The notes below the pieces were generated by a model. That model saw only the letters and a program-made list of their open reading frames with translations, did no database searches and was not told where the DNA came from. A stretch of 64,000 nucleotides of DNA from Komagataeibacter sp. FNDCF1 (GTDB lineage: Bacteria; Pseudomonadota; Alphaproteobacteria; Acetobacterales; Acetobacteraceae). Below, one piece after another: positions 8,621 to 18,351 of this stretch. A program made the position numbers and the translations under genes. The DNA lies in contig NZ_JAIWOT010000001.1 of NCBI RefSeq assembly GCF_021295335.1, forward strand, positions 1,181,001 to 1,245,000, in the 5' to 3' direction. Position 1 is the first letter of the stretch. The number at the start of each line of letters is the position of its first letter.

Positions 8621-9763
8621 ATGTCAGACGATTTTCGGCAAAAGTTTAAAGCATTTTCAGAACGCATGGTTGGTCTTGCTCCGCGTTGCAGCAATGAAGA
8701 AGCTACCAAAATGTTCCTTGTTCTGCCATTTTTGCAGTTCTTGGGATATGACATCATGAACCCGGATGAAGTATGCCCGGAACATCATGCAGACTTTTCA
8801 GAAAAATACAAAAATAGAGTGGACTATGCTGTCCTTCGCGAGGGACAGCCGGTAATTGCAATCGAGTGCAAGGCGCTAGGCGCGCCGCTGAAAGATGACC
8901 GAGGACAGTTAAAGTCATATTTCAATGCAGCCCACACAGTAAAAATGGGTGTCATTACCGATGGTCTTGTGTATGAATTCTATGCAGACTCAGACGAACC
9001 AAACATGATGGATCCCAATGCTTTCCTTTCATTTGATTTAAGAGAAATCGCAAAAGGAAAAATCGAAGATTCTGTTGTTGATGGGTTAAAGAGCCTTCAG
9101 AAGTCCAACTTTGATCCCGAGAACATCGGAGCAGAAGCCAAACGCAAGCTGGTTTTCCAAAATCTCGTTCAGCAGATCGAGGATCTTGCAGCATCCCCCA
9201 GTGAGGCATTTGTACGCCTATTGCTGCAAAATATCGGTCTCAAGCACATTCGCGCCAAGGCGGTCGCCGAGTATACGGACCTGACAAAAAGCGCTTTTGC
9301 GGAATTCGTTAACCTTCGCATTCTCCAAAGACTAGACCTCCCTGTAAAGGATAAAGAGGCTGACAAGCCGGTCCTGGTTGCAGATGTCACGAAAGTAGAG
9401 GCCGATACCAAACCCGCAGATGGCATCATCACAACAGAAACCGAGCTGGAAGTTTATGAGTATGCCAAGCGGCGGCTTGCGTTCTTGGCGAACAATGACG
9501 AATTATTCGATGCCATAACCAACATTGAATATAAAGATTATAAAGGAAAGTTTGTAGTATTTTACAGAAAAGAGCGGGCTGGACGTCTGTTCGATTTTTA
9601 TGAGGATAAGGGCGTCAAATATACGTTCGACTTCGGTGAAGAATTTGGCGGTGAGCTTGGATCAGATGAACTAGGCGGCATAGACGATCAGCTTCTCCAC
9701 GTGTTTAAAGCCCGCGTTGAAGCCATGGGGGCAAAAGGGAAGCGATCCAAAGTAGAAGCGTGA
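8621..9763 (+). CDS. HsdR N-terminal-like nuclease, stand-alone
   Basis: The 380-residue protein has a PD-(D/E)XK-type core near residues 45-95: 'YKNRVDYAVLREGQPVIAIE' followed by CKA, that is D-(x)n-E-x-K, as in type I restriction HsdR N-terminal domains and related COG4748-like proteins. No helicase motor, modification or specificity gene lies beside it, so it is not a normal type I system. It may be a solitary defence or housekeeping nuclease-like protein. Base composition is lower in G+C than its neighbours, suggesting transfer. The ATG follows an AAGAGAG Shine-Dalgarno-like run and lies 13 bp after the IS target TA, so its native promoter may be lost. Confidence 0.7.
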   Translation: MSDDFRQKFKAFSERMVGLAPRCSNEEATKMFLVLPFLQFLGYDIMNPDEVCPEHHADFSEKYKNRVDYAVLREGQPVIAIECKALGAPLKDDRGQLKSYFNAAHTVKMGVITDGLVYEFYADSDEPNMMDPNAFLSFDLREIAKGKIEDSVVDGLKSLQKSNFDPENIGAEAKRKLVFQNLVQQIEDLAASPSEAFVRLLLQNIGLKHIRAKAVAEYTDLTKSAFAEFVNLRILQRLDLPVKDKEADKPVLVADVTKVEADTKPADGIITTETELEVYEYAKRRLAFLANNDELFDAITNIEYKDYKGKFVVFYRKERAGRLFDFYEDKGVKYTFDFGEEFGGELGSDELGGIDDQLLHVFKARVEAMGAKGKRSKVEA

Positions 9764-9948
9764 TCCAGCCGTAATCAAAAAGCGGTGGCGGAGCTGGGGT
9801 GCGGTTGAGTAAATCACGCTACCACCAGCACCGGAGCAACCCTATAAAGCCCTGATGTGCGAATACATCCAGACCGTCCTCCGGTTCTGCTCCGCCCTGC
9901 AAGTCGGCCATTACACCCCCCATCCGGTCAGGACAGCCTTCCGTGCCG

Positions 9949-11469
9949 TTACGGCGCAGGTATCATGTGTTCCAGAACGCGGGCCAGTATCCTTACCGCG
10001 GGATCGATTTCATGCTCCGGCGTACCGGCATATCCCAGCAGGAAACCATGCTGCCTGTCCGCCCCCCGGTAACATATGGACAGGGGCGCAACCCGCACGC
10101 CTGTGGCCGCAACGGCAGCCGTGGCAATACTGTCATCGAAGGCGGACGCCAGATCACCGACAGGCCGGGCGACCACGTGCATGCCGCCGGAATCCGGTAC
10201 GACGGTCATGAGACCGGCAAGGTGGCGCTCTACAGCCTCCATCAGCCTTTGCTGTCGGCCGGCATAAAGCAGCCGCGTGCGGCGCAGGTGCGAGATCAGA
10301 TGTCCTTCGGCAATGAAGCGCGCCAGCGCGCCCTGCCCCAGCAGCGGAGCAGGCGCGGAAATCCGTTGCATGACCGTCTGCGCCACCGGCACGAGAGTGG
10401 CTGGAAGAACGATGTAGCTCAGACGCAGGGCCGGAAAGAGCAGTTTGGAAAAACTGCCCAGATAGGCGACACGTCCCGCCCGGTCCAGGGCGCGCAGCGG
10501 GGCCAGGGGGCGACCGGTATAGCGATATTCGCCATCAAAATCGTCTTCGATGATCCAGCCGCCCGTCCGTTGCGCCCAGGCCAGCAGGGCCAGCCGGCGC
10601 TGCAGCCCCAGCACCGTACCGAACGGAAAGTGGTGGGATGGCGCGACAATCGCCAGCCGGGCATCCGGTGCTGCCGCCAGTGCCGCCGCGGGCGCGAAGC
10701 CTGATCCATCGACAGGAATCGCGACAGGCCGTACCGCGGCCGCAAGCAGGGCCTCTGCTATTCCGGGATAGCCCGGCTCCTCGATCCAGGCCTGATCCCC
10801 CGCTTCCAGCACGATACGGGCGAACAGCGATACACTCTGCCGGACACCGGACGTGATGACGACGGCATCCGGTTCACAGCTGAAACCACGCGCGGTCCCC
10901 AGATAGGATGCGATGGCCTGCCGCAGTTCCGGATGCCCGAAGGGGTGGCATGAACCGGCCATGTCCCAGACCGGCCTGCGCCAGTCGCGTTCAAGGAATT
11001 TTGCCCATAGGGGGAACGGAAATGACTCCCGGTCCGGTTGCCCGATCGGGAATGCCATAAGCTGCGCGCCGGACATCGGCGCCTCAAGGCCGGTTGCGGG
11101 CCTCAGGATTGCCTTTGTGCGCTCCGGCAGTATCGGGGGCCCCGGGTGCGTGGCGGGAGATGGCGCGTTCACCGCTGCGGGCGCAAGCATTTCATCAGGC
11201 AGGTCCCGCGCCACCGACAGGCCCGACGCCGCCCGGGCCACCAGGTACCCCTCCGCCACAAGCTGGTCGAGTGCCGCCAGCACGGTGCCCCTGGAACAGC
11301 CAAGTTCAGCCGCCATCAACCGCGAGGACGGCAGTCTTGCACCACAGGCAAGCCGCCCCTGCAGAATCGCGCCACGGATCTGCTCACGGATCTGCCCGTG
11401 CAGTGTATCCGGCCCGGTCGCATCCAGCGCAATGCCCAGCGGCACTGCCGCGCGCGTCCGTCTTCCCAT
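9949..11469 (-). CDS. MocR/PdxR-type regulator (GntR HTH + aminotransferase domain)
   Basis: The N-terminal winged helix (about residues 20-85, 'LHGQIREQIRGAILQGRLAC', 'LGCSRGTVLAALDQLVAEGY') is followed by a fold-type I aminotransferase-like domain. 'IIEDDFDGEYRY' is the PLP-binding Asp region and 'YLGSFSKLLFPALRL' holds the Schiff-base Lys. MocR proteins sense PLP or amino compounds and do not transaminate. I prefer the ATG at 11469 (MGRRTRAAV); an upstream frame to 11628 would run into the divergent gene. The divergent partner is a PNPOx-like protein, suggesting control of vitamin B6 metabolism or a related detoxification. Confidence 0.85.
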   Translation of the reverse strand: MGRRTRAAVPLGIALDATGPDTLHGQIREQIRGAILQGRLACGARLPSSRLMAAELGCSRGTVLAALDQLVAEGYLVARAASGLSVARDLPDEMLAPAAVNAPSPATHPGPPILPERTKAILRPATGLEAPMSGAQLMAFPIGQPDRESFPFPLWAKFLERDWRRPVWDMAGSCHPFGHPELRQAIASYLGTARGFSCEPDAVVITSGVRQSVSLFARIVLEAGDQAWIEEPGYPGIAEALLAAAVRPVAIPVDGSGFAPAAALAAAPDARLAIVAPSHHFPFGTVLGLQRRLALLAWAQRTGGWIIEDDFDGEYRYTGRPLAPLRALDRAGRVAYLGSFSKLLFPALRLSYIVLPATLVPVAQTVMQRISAPAPLLGQGALARFIAEGHLISHLRRTRLLYAGRQQRLMEAVERHLAGLMTVVPDSGGMHVVARPVGDLASAFDDSIATAAVAATGVRVAPLSICYRGADRQHGFLLGYAGTPEHEIDPAVRILARVLEHMIPAP

Positions 11470-11563
11470 GACTGGTCCACCCTGTTTTTCGCTATCTGGC
11501 ACTTTTCTCTGGACCATTCCAGCATGATCCTCGGGATGCAACCACTTCCCGGAATCAGCAGCA

Positions 11564-12307
11564 ATGACGACACAGACACCATCCGGCCAGGACGGAACGA
11601 CCGACGCTTTCCCCATGACACCCGTCAACCGGGTCCGGCGCGCGCCCGCCCGTGGCCATTACGACAGGGCCACGATCCATGCCATACTGGATGCGGCCCT
11701 GCTGTGCCATATCGCCTACATCATTGATGGCCGGCCCTATTGCACGCCAACCAGCTTCTGGCGCGAGGGGGACCATCTGTACTGGCACGGTTCATCGGCC
11801 AGCAGGATGGTCCGCGCACAGGCGCAGGGCATCCCGCTATGCCTGACCGTGACCCATCTGGATGCACTGGTCATGGCGCGCTCGGGCTTTCATCACTCGG
11901 TCAATTACCGCTCCGCAATGATATTCGGGCAGGCACATATCGTTGAGGACCCGACGGAAAAACACGCGCTGATGGAGCGGTTGATCGACCGTATCTATCC
12001 CGGTCGCTCCAAGCTCATCCGTCCGCCGAACGCCGCCGAGTTCAAGGCGACCGCCATGATGCGCATGGAGATCGAGACAGCCTCCGCCAAGATACGGGAC
12101 ACCCATGTCGCCGATGACGAGGAGGATTACGCCACTGTTCCGGCTTGGTCGGCACTGTACCCGATTACCCAGGTACTGGGGGAAGCCTCTCCATGTCCCC
12201 GCCAGTCCCCTGACATGCGCTGCCCGCCAGAAATGGCTGATTTCCAGCCGGGCGCGCGACTTGATGTAGTCATGGGCCAGACCTATCGCCGTACCTTCGG
12301 GTCATGA
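11564..12307 (+). CDS. Pyridoxamine 5'-phosphate oxidase-like FMN protein
   Basis: The 247-residue product has the split-barrel pattern of the Pyridox_ox_2/NimA-like family: 'LLCHIAYIIDGRPYCTPTSF' near residues 47-66, 'LYWHGSSASRMVRA' near 74-87, and 'VNYRSAMIFGQAHIVED' near 114-130. These proteins bind FMN or haem; the substrate is unknown. It is transcribed divergently from the MocR regulator across a 94-bp spacer, the classic arrangement for a MocR-controlled target. Confidence 0.8.
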   Translation: MTTQTPSGQDGTTDAFPMTPVNRVRRAPARGHYDRATIHAILDAALLCHIAYIIDGRPYCTPTSFWREGDHLYWHGSSASRMVRAQAQGIPLCLTVTHLDALVMARSGFHHSVNYRSAMIFGQAHIVEDPTEKHALMERLIDRIYPGRSKLIRPPNAAEFKATAMMRMEIETASAKIRDTHVADDEEDYATVPAWSALYPITQVLGEASPCPRQSPDMRCPPEMADFQPGARLDVVMGQTYRRTFGS

Positions 12308-12413
12308 TCTGACCTGATTTATCCCTGACCATGTCCGGCGCGGCGCGTTGCGGGCAGCGGCATTCACCGGAAAACGGCCCTGCGTGTCATGACATGCCGC
12401 AGGACCTTGCCCG

Positions 12414-14366
12414 TCACGTGCCCGGACTGCCCTGCTGCCCGTTATCCGGCGCAGTCCCGTTTGAAAGGATCCTGAGCATCGCCTGCCGGCGGAGTTCATG
12501 ATCGGCCCGTGTTTCAAACGAAACGGCCATGACCAGGGCCGTCACCCATCCGAGCAGGGTCCAGCCAAAGAAGACATTGACCGCCAGAATGCCCCCCTTC
12601 CCCGTTGAATCGCGCATGCAGGCAACACCGAAGGGCAGGAAGTACAGCCCAGCCCCGAACACCCCGACAAGAAGGACAACCCCGATACCGAACCCGAACA
12701 GACCCAGGCCCGGCCTGCCCGCGGGACTGACGGCAGCGGGCTGTGCGGGCGCGGGGGCCGCAGCCGCCACGGGCATCCCGCCAGCGGGAGAGGTGGCCGG
12801 GTCGGCAGGCAGCAGGGCCTGTGCATCCGCATCCGAAAGGAAACCACTGGTTTCAGGCCGCTGTGTTGCGCGCTGCCACGCCGTGATCGCGTCCCGTGTT
12901 GCTTCCCCATACACGCCATCGGCCACGGTGCCGGCAGGCAGATACCCCAGTTCGACCAGTTTCTGCTGCAGGGCGATGTGGATATCAAGCGGGCGGCGGG
13001 ATTCCTCCAGCGCGGCCCCCTTCAACTGCTGGCGGTAGGCGTCTGCCAGCCGGTCCATGGCGGTGCCATAGCAGGCCGCGCCATTTTCGGGCACGCTCTG
13101 GTCGGTGGGACCGGGCACAGGCAGGCCACAGCCCTGATTGACGGCATTTTCATCCATGATGACCTGCTGCCGGAGCGCCTTCCACCCCTCCCTGCCCACC
13201 TGCTGGCGCAGGGCATAATACACCTGATCAAACAGCAGTTCGTGCCGCGCCGCTTCGCTGTCATGACAGAGCATGACGGCCACCCCATTATGTTCAGGCG
13301 GCGGAACACAGGAGAAATCCGGCCTGTAGCCCGAAACAGGTGCCGCGTCCTGTCCCGCTAGCAGGACCATGGGCACGGCACCGGCCTGCGCGGCCGTGAT
13401 GTAGCCGTTCTTTTGCAGGAAAAAAGCCAGCCCCTGCGGGAATGGAACCGGCTTCAGTTCCGCAGGGGTGCACGCCCGCGGTTCTGCCTGCCGTATGTCA
13501 CAGGCGGAAATTCCGAATGTATCATCCGGTGTGGGGTCGGCATGCGCCAGCATGTAGCGCCATCCCTGCCCGAATTCCCCGATATTTGCCATTGTCGCGA
13601 CATAATAGGCCAGGAAACCGTTGGGTTCGGGCTGGTCTTCCTTCATCCAGTTTTTCTGCATGTCCGCCAGCTGTCGGACAAGAAACGGCCGGTATGCCGG
13701 ATCACGGGTTACGGTTTCCAGCGTGCCGGCATGATAGCGCTGAAGGACGACCGGCGCGACAGAACCCGCATAGGACGCAAACGTGTAAAGAAAGGACTGG
13801 TCAGAGCCCAGGATTTCCGCCGTACCGTCATGTGCTGCATCCACGATGGTGGGCGGCCCATCCCCGTCATTCTGGCCGAGGGGCGTTTCACGCCATGTAC
13901 CGTCTGGCATCTGCCCGAACAGGGAGGAAACCTCGCAGCAATGCGCCCCGCCGGTATAGGCGGACACCATCACCTGCGGCACGGACGAGGCCGCATCCAG
14001 CCGGTACAGCGCCATTTTCATATATCCGTATCCGCTGTCCTGCCCATAGGGTGACAGTACGAACGTATGCGCGGATGATTGTGGATGGGACAGGTCACGG
14101 ACAACAAGCTGCGCCACGTCGCATGATGTCGCGGGCTGCGCATTCGCGTCCTGCCATGCCATGGCCATGTTGCACTGGTGGGAGGGCGTGACCCTTAATG
14201 TCGCTTCAATGCCCTCCGCGGTAATCCGTGCCTGTGTCCGCTCGCCCAGTTCGGCGTGGGCCAGCGGGGCAATATCCGGTACCGCGGCGGAGGCCGGAGC
14301 CGCCAGCCCCATCATGGCAACAAGCACGAAACCCGCGGCCATGATGCTCCCGCCTGTTATTTTCAT
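12414..14366 (-). CDS. Mosaic envelope protein: LprI-like, peptidoglycan-binding and superinfection-immunity-like domains
   Basis: A 650-residue exported protein starting MKITGGSIM at 14366, with a signal peptide cleaved near ASA. The N-terminal third is unassigned ('TGGAHCCEVSSLFGQMPDGT'). A segment around residues 365-455 ('DFSCVPPPEHNGVAVMLCHD') resembles the LprI/DUF1311 lysozyme-inhibitor repeat. A PG_binding_1 domain follows ('LQQKLVELGYLPAGT', 'VYGEATRDAITAWQRA'). After an Ala/Pro linker come two membrane spans with 'GGILAVNVFFGWTLLGWVTA', typical of the superinfection-immunity (Imm_superinfect) membrane domain. Role inferred: envelope-anchored, cell-wall associated. Confidence 0.6.
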   Translation of the reverse strand: MKITGGSIMAAGFVLVAMMGLAAPASAAVPDIAPLAHAELGERTQARITAEGIEATLRVTPSHQCNMAMAWQDANAQPATSCDVAQLVVRDLSHPQSSAHTFVLSPYGQDSGYGYMKMALYRLDAASSVPQVMVSAYTGGAHCCEVSSLFGQMPDGTWRETPLGQNDGDGPPTIVDAAHDGTAEILGSDQSFLYTFASYAGSVAPVVLQRYHAGTLETVTRDPAYRPFLVRQLADMQKNWMKEDQPEPNGFLAYYVATMANIGEFGQGWRYMLAHADPTPDDTFGISACDIRQAEPRACTPAELKPVPFPQGLAFFLQKNGYITAAQAGAVPMVLLAGQDAAPVSGYRPDFSCVPPPEHNGVAVMLCHDSEAARHELLFDQVYYALRQQVGREGWKALRQQVIMDENAVNQGCGLPVPGPTDQSVPENGAACYGTAMDRLADAYRQQLKGAALEESRRPLDIHIALQQKLVELGYLPAGTVADGVYGEATRDAITAWQRATQRPETSGFLSDADAQALLPADPATSPAGGMPVAAAAPAPAQPAAVSPAGRPGLGLFGFGIGVVLLVGVFGAGLYFLPFGVACMRDSTGKGGILAVNVFFGWTLLGWVTALVMAVSFETRADHELRRQAMLRILSNGTAPDNGQQGSPGT

Positions 14367-14485
14367 TCCGTCCGGCTCCGCTGTGGTGACATGGGCATCA
14401 TACATGATCCCGCATGATAGCCGGGGCAGGCCAGTCATGTAACGGACCGTTTTACGACGGATGCATTATTTTCCGGCCGGGCGCG

Positions 14486-15013
14486 CTAGTGAAAATCCGC
14501 CCTGAACCGTGTGACCGCGGCCTGCGCGCAGGCTTCATCCTTTTCCCCACCGGGTGCCCCGGACACACCAATGCCGCCCAGCACCGCATTGTCCCCCACC
14601 CGGCGCAGCGTGACACCACCGGGAACGAACAGGACTTCCGGAATGGTATTGAGCGCCCCGTTGGCCGGACCGGTTACCCTGGCGGCAATCAGTTCGCTGG
14701 TCGTGTTCATGTTGAACGCCAGACCATAGGCATACGCCGTATAGGCCTTGCGGTAGGATACGGAGAGCGATTGCAGCGGCACGCTGTCCCCCTTTATCAC
14801 GGCCTGCTGCTGCCCTGTCGTATCAACCACGCTGGCGGTTACGGAATAGCCCTGCGCGGCACAGGCCCGTACCGCTTCCTCCGCCAGATGTGCCGCCGTG
14901 AGCCAGTCCAGCCTAGGTGTCACGATAACATGGCTCTCGGCCCGGGCGGTGGAGGCACCCCCCGCCATGCCCAGCATCACGATCACACACCCCACCCGTC
15001 GCCACCCTGTCAT
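14486..15013 (-). CDS. Exported GlcG/HbpS-like protein (DUF336)
   Basis: 175 residues with a clear signal peptide ending near 'STARA'. The mature part has the GlcG/HbpS pattern: 'LTAAHLAEEAVRACAAQGYS', 'VVDTTGQQQAVIKGD', 'SYRKAYTAYAY' and 'LGGIGVSGAPGGEKDEACA' at the C-terminus. Family members bind haem or are of unknown role; the periplasmic location is inferred. It is followed downstream, 119 bp on, by the mosaic envelope gene on the same strand. Confidence 0.8.
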   Translation of the reverse strand: MTGWRRVGCVIVMLGMAGGASTARAESHVIVTPRLDWLTAAHLAEEAVRACAAQGYSVTASVVDTTGQQQAVIKGDSVPLQSLSVSYRKAYTAYAYGLAFNMNTTSELIAARVTGPANGALNTIPEVLFVPGGVTLRRVGDNAVLGGIGVSGAPGGEKDEACAQAAVTRFRADFH

Positions 15014-15389
15014 GATCCTGCTCCGTCATGGATATGGCGGTCATGATGCGGAACGGGCATTGCGCACCGCAACCATAAAAGCGGGCGTACCGTACACAGG
15101 ATGGTGCGGCTTCATGCTTTTGTGGCCCGCCCCTGTCCCGGTCATCCCGGCCGGGGTGAACCCCCGTGGCCCCACGGGCGTTGTGCATCGGCCATACCCG
15201 TGCGGGTTATCCGCTGCTGCCCGCCGTGACAGAAATTTTCATTCCTTTTTCCACCACCCGTTGTGCAAAGTGGTGGACACCATGATATCAGCACAATACT
15301 CGCTACTTATCACATTAACAAAAATAAAACTTCACATATGCATTTTTTATATATAAATAATTTATTTTTAACATCGGAAAGGATGGATA
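15014..15389. other. Intergenic region, A+T-rich at its right end
   Basis: No reading frame here looks like a gene. From about 15,290 to 15,375 the sequence becomes strongly A+T-rich, unlike its surroundings, consistent with the promoter region of the antiporter gene. I see no clear terminator or structured RNA. Confidence 0.5.
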
Positions 15390-16613
15390 TTGTCGGACAT
15401 TACAGCACTTGTTCTTGATGCTGCCCTCTTTGTTCTTTTTCCATGGGGGCTGTGGCGGCTGCTGCACCGGGCAATACCGATTGTCGTCCTGCCGATCCTG
15501 CTTGGCATCGTGCTGGCCGTGCTGCATGCGCCCGTACAACAGTTCGGCCTTCCTTCCGTTTATGGTGACAATATCGGCTGGCTGGCCGTGCTGGTGCTGG
15601 CCTTTACCGCCGGGTTGGAAATGTGGCAGCCGCCAGAGGTCCGCGATACCGCCCATACCATTCCCGCCCCGTCGCTGGGGCGGCTGCTGGGCGGCGCGCT
15701 GGTGGCACTGGGGGGGCCGTTCATGGTCGGGTCTGTCCTGGTCTATTTTTTCTTCCTGCCGCTGCATGGCTGGCAGCCGCCCCATGTCGGCCCGCTGATC
15801 GGGGCGATGGCCATCGGGCTGTGCATCGCGGTCAGCGCGCTGCCGGTCCTGATCGGCATCGTGCGTGAACTGCCCCCCTGCCAGCGTTCCATCGGCCAGA
15901 TCGCACTCAAGCTTGCGGTAGTGGATGACGCGGCGCTGTGGATCGGCCTGGTCATGCTGCAGTTCGCCGCCCGCGGGCCGGCCGCCCTGCATGGCTGGAC
16001 CGGGCTGGAAGGCGTGGCCGTGGCCCTGCTGGCCGCCCTTGCGTTCATTGGCAACTGGGCCACGCGCAACATGCCCCGGCCGCCGCTTGCCGTCATATGG
16101 CTGGCGGTGCCGGTCTATCTGGCCGCGGGCTCCTGGGCCAGCATGCAGTTGGGACTGCATGAACTGATCGGGGCCTATTTTGCCGGGGCACTCATGCCGC
16201 CGCGCTGGGTGGCGCGGCTGCCGGTGGAACAGGTGGGACGCTTTTCCCTGATCTGGCTGGCCCCCATGTTCTTTGGCCATAGCGGGCTGCACATCAATGG
16301 CGATGCGCTGACATGGCCCTCGGTCGTGGCGTCGCTCATGCTGGTAGTCATTTCCGTGCTGGCAAAAATGGGCTCGGTCTATGCCTTTCCGCCAGCACCG
16401 GGACTGACACGGCGGCAGGCGCTGGGCATCGGCACCCTGCTGCAGTGCAAGGGGCTGATGGAAATCGTGGCCGCCACCATCCTGCACGCACAGGGCATGC
16501 TGTCGGATTTCGCGTTCGCCTCCCTCATGGTGCTGGCCGTGATCTCCACCGCGCTGACCGGCCCGCTGTTCCGCCTGTTCGCCCCACGCGCGGACGCGTC
16601 GCGGCCTGCCTAA
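15390..16613 (+). CDS. Cation/proton antiporter, CPA2 type
   Basis: 407 residues, about twelve membrane spans, with the 'LAFTAGLEMWQP' segment of the Na+/H+ exchanger domain near residues 70-82 and a 'LKLAVVDDAALWIGL' double-Asp motif near 171-185, the cation-binding site of CPA2 proteins. The frame opens with TTG at 15390 preceded by AAAGGA at a suitable distance; the ATG at 15383 is out of frame. The last bases overlap the convergent MFS gene by four. Confidence 0.85.
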   Translation: MSDITALVLDAALFVLFPWGLWRLLHRAIPIVVLPILLGIVLAVLHAPVQQFGLPSVYGDNIGWLAVLVLAFTAGLEMWQPPEVRDTAHTIPAPSLGRLLGGALVALGGPFMVGSVLVYFFFLPLHGWQPPHVGPLIGAMAIGLCIAVSALPVLIGIVRELPPCQRSIGQIALKLAVVDDAALWIGLVMLQFAARGPAALHGWTGLEGVAVALLAALAFIGNWATRNMPRPPLAVIWLAVPVYLAAGSWASMQLGLHELIGAYFAGALMPPRWVARLPVEQVGRFSLIWLAPMFFGHSGLHINGDALTWPSVVASLMLVVISVLAKMGSVYAFPPAPGLTRRQALGIGTLLQCKGLMEIVAATILHAQGMLSDFAFASLMVLAVISTALTGPLFRLFAPRADASRPA

Positions 16614-17878
16614 TCGGGGGTGATGTCATCCAGCCGGTCAAGACGCCACAGGGTGGGGAACATCCGGATCCAGGCGGCCGTGATCAGCAGCGTGCCAACG
16701 CCCCCCAGCGCCACCGCCGCGACGGGGCCGATCAGGCTGGCTACCGTGCCACTCTCGAACTCACCCAACTGGTTGGATGAGCCGATGAACAGCATGTTGA
16801 CCGCCGAGACACGCCCACGCATGCTGTCGGGCGTGCGCAACTGCACCAGCGCGCTGCGGACCACCACGCTCACCACATCCGCCGCCCCCAGCACCGCCAG
16901 CGCGATGATGGATACCGCCATGGAGCGCGACAGGGCGAATACCAGCGTCGCCACCCCGAATATCGCAACCGACAGGAACATCCGCCTGCCCGCCCGATGG
17001 TTGAGCGGCTTCCACACCAGCATGACAGAGCACAGCACCGCCCCGATGGCCGGTGCCGCCCGCAGAAGCCCCAGCCCCAGCGGCCCCGCGTGCAGGATGT
17101 CGCTGGCATAGACCGGCAGCATGGCGGTAGCCCCACCCAGCAGCACGGCAAACAGGTCAAGCGAGATGGCCCCCAGCATGTCGGGCCGGGCGCGCAGGAA
17201 GTGCATGACCTCGACGAATGTCGCAACCGACAGGGGCACCCTTGGCCGGGGGGCAAAGACAAGCCGGATGCGCAGCGTGCTCACGCATGCACATGCGAAC
17301 CCCATGGCGCAGACCAGGTAGCACACCCCTGCCCCGGCGCCGTACAGCAGGCCACCCAGCGATGGCCCCGTCACCGCCGCCGCCTGGAACAGGGAAGATG
17401 ACACGGCCGCCGCGCGCGGGAACACATGCGCAGGTACGAGCGATGGCAGGAAGGTCTGCTGGCAGGGCATCTCGAATGCGCGGGCGGCGCCAAACACCAT
17501 GACCATGGCATAGATCATCCACGGCGCGGTCCACCCGCCAAAGGCACCAGCGGCCATGAGCAGGGCCGAAAGCGCCTCGATACCCTGGCACGTCACCACG
17601 ATCCGCCGGCGGTTGAAATGATCCGCCGCATGCCCCGCGGGCAGCAAAAGCCCCGCCATGGGCAGGAACTGCGCCAGCCCCACCAGCGCCAGCGCCATGG
17701 TGCTGTGGGTCAGCGCATAGATCTGCCACCCCACCGCCACGGCCTGCACGCACGCGGAAAAGGAGGACGCGGTACGCGCACCCAGAAAGGCGACCAGGCC
17801 GGGATGGCGGTGCAGTGGTGCTGGCGGAGGGGAAGGATCGACGCCTTGCGCCGGAGCCGGAGGGAGGGATGTGGACAT
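16610..17878 (-). CDS. MFS exporter, EntS-like
   Basis: 422 residues from the ATG at 17878 (MSTSLPP), with twelve predicted spans. 'GWQIYALTHSTMALALVGLA' near the first spans and 'DSMRGRVSAVNMLFIGSSNQ' near the C-terminal half match the MFS_3/enterobactin exporter EntS group. The longer upstream frame to 18154 has no membrane-protein character and overlaps the divergent gene. Substrate unknown; EntS relatives export siderophores. Confidence 0.8.
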   Translation of the reverse strand: MSTSLPPAPAQGVDPSPPPAPLHRHPGLVAFLGARTASSFSACVQAVAVGWQIYALTHSTMALALVGLAQFLPMAGLLLPAGHAADHFNRRRIVVTCQGIEALSALLMAAGAFGGWTAPWMIYAMVMVFGAARAFEMPCQQTFLPSLVPAHVFPRAAAVSSSLFQAAAVTGPSLGGLLYGAGAGVCYLVCAMGFACACVSTLRIRLVFAPRPRVPLSVATFVEVMHFLRARPDMLGAISLDLFAVLLGGATAMLPVYASDILHAGPLGLGLLRAAPAIGAVLCSVMLVWKPLNHRAGRRMFLSVAIFGVATLVFALSRSMAVSIIALAVLGAADVVSVVVRSALVQLRTPDSMRGRVSAVNMLFIGSSNQLGEFESGTVASLIGPVAAVALGGVGTLLITAAWIRMFPTLWRLDRLDDITPD

Positions 17879-17985
17879 GATGCCCCACCCTAGCAGCAGG
17901 AATGGGGAATATCCTACGCTCCAGTGCCTGAAAAAGTGTGCTCCCCCGTTTGCAAATCCGCCCCAACACGGGCAAAAGCGATTGA

Positions 17986-18351
17986 ATGACAGACCCTGTA
18001 GAGCATGCCGCCGTGCCCGGTGCGCAAGGGAAGACCGCAGACTGGCTTGATATCCGGGCCGGTACGGTCGTGGATGCGCACCCCCTGCGTGAGACAACGC
18101 CGCACACCTTCCGGCTGGCCATCGATTTCGGCCCCCATATCGGGGTCCGGTCATCGGTGGTGCAGGTCAATCACCGTTATGTGCCCGCGCGGCTGGTGGG
18201 TCGCCAGATCTGTGCGGTGATCAATGTGCCGCCACGCCAGGTCGGTTCCTTCCGTAGCGAAGTGCTGACACTGGGCATGCCCGACAGTAATGGCGAGGCC
18301 GTCCTGATCCGCCCCGATGCCCGCGTTCCCGATGGAGGAAGACTTTTCTGA
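17986..18351 (+). CDS. CsaA-like tRNA-binding domain protein
   Basis: 121 residues with an OB-fold tRNA-binding domain: '[18 protein letters not shown]', 'VVQVNHRY', '[20 protein letters not shown]' and '[20 protein letters not shown]', the pattern of secretion chaperone CsaA. The stop overlaps the gpt start (TGATG), so the two are co-translated. The link to purine salvage is not obvious from function. Confidence 0.8.
   Translation: MTDPVEHAAVPGAQGKTADWLDIRAGTVVDAHPLRETTPHTFRLAIDFGPHIGVRSSVVQVNHRYVPARLVGRQICAVINVPPRQVGSFRSEVLTLGMPDSNGEAVLIRPDARVPDGGRLF

Noticed and set aside
15315-16487. A 390-codon minus-strand frame opposite the antiporter
   Set aside because: Gln/His/Arg-rich antisense translation without features; the plus strand has a clear membrane transporter.
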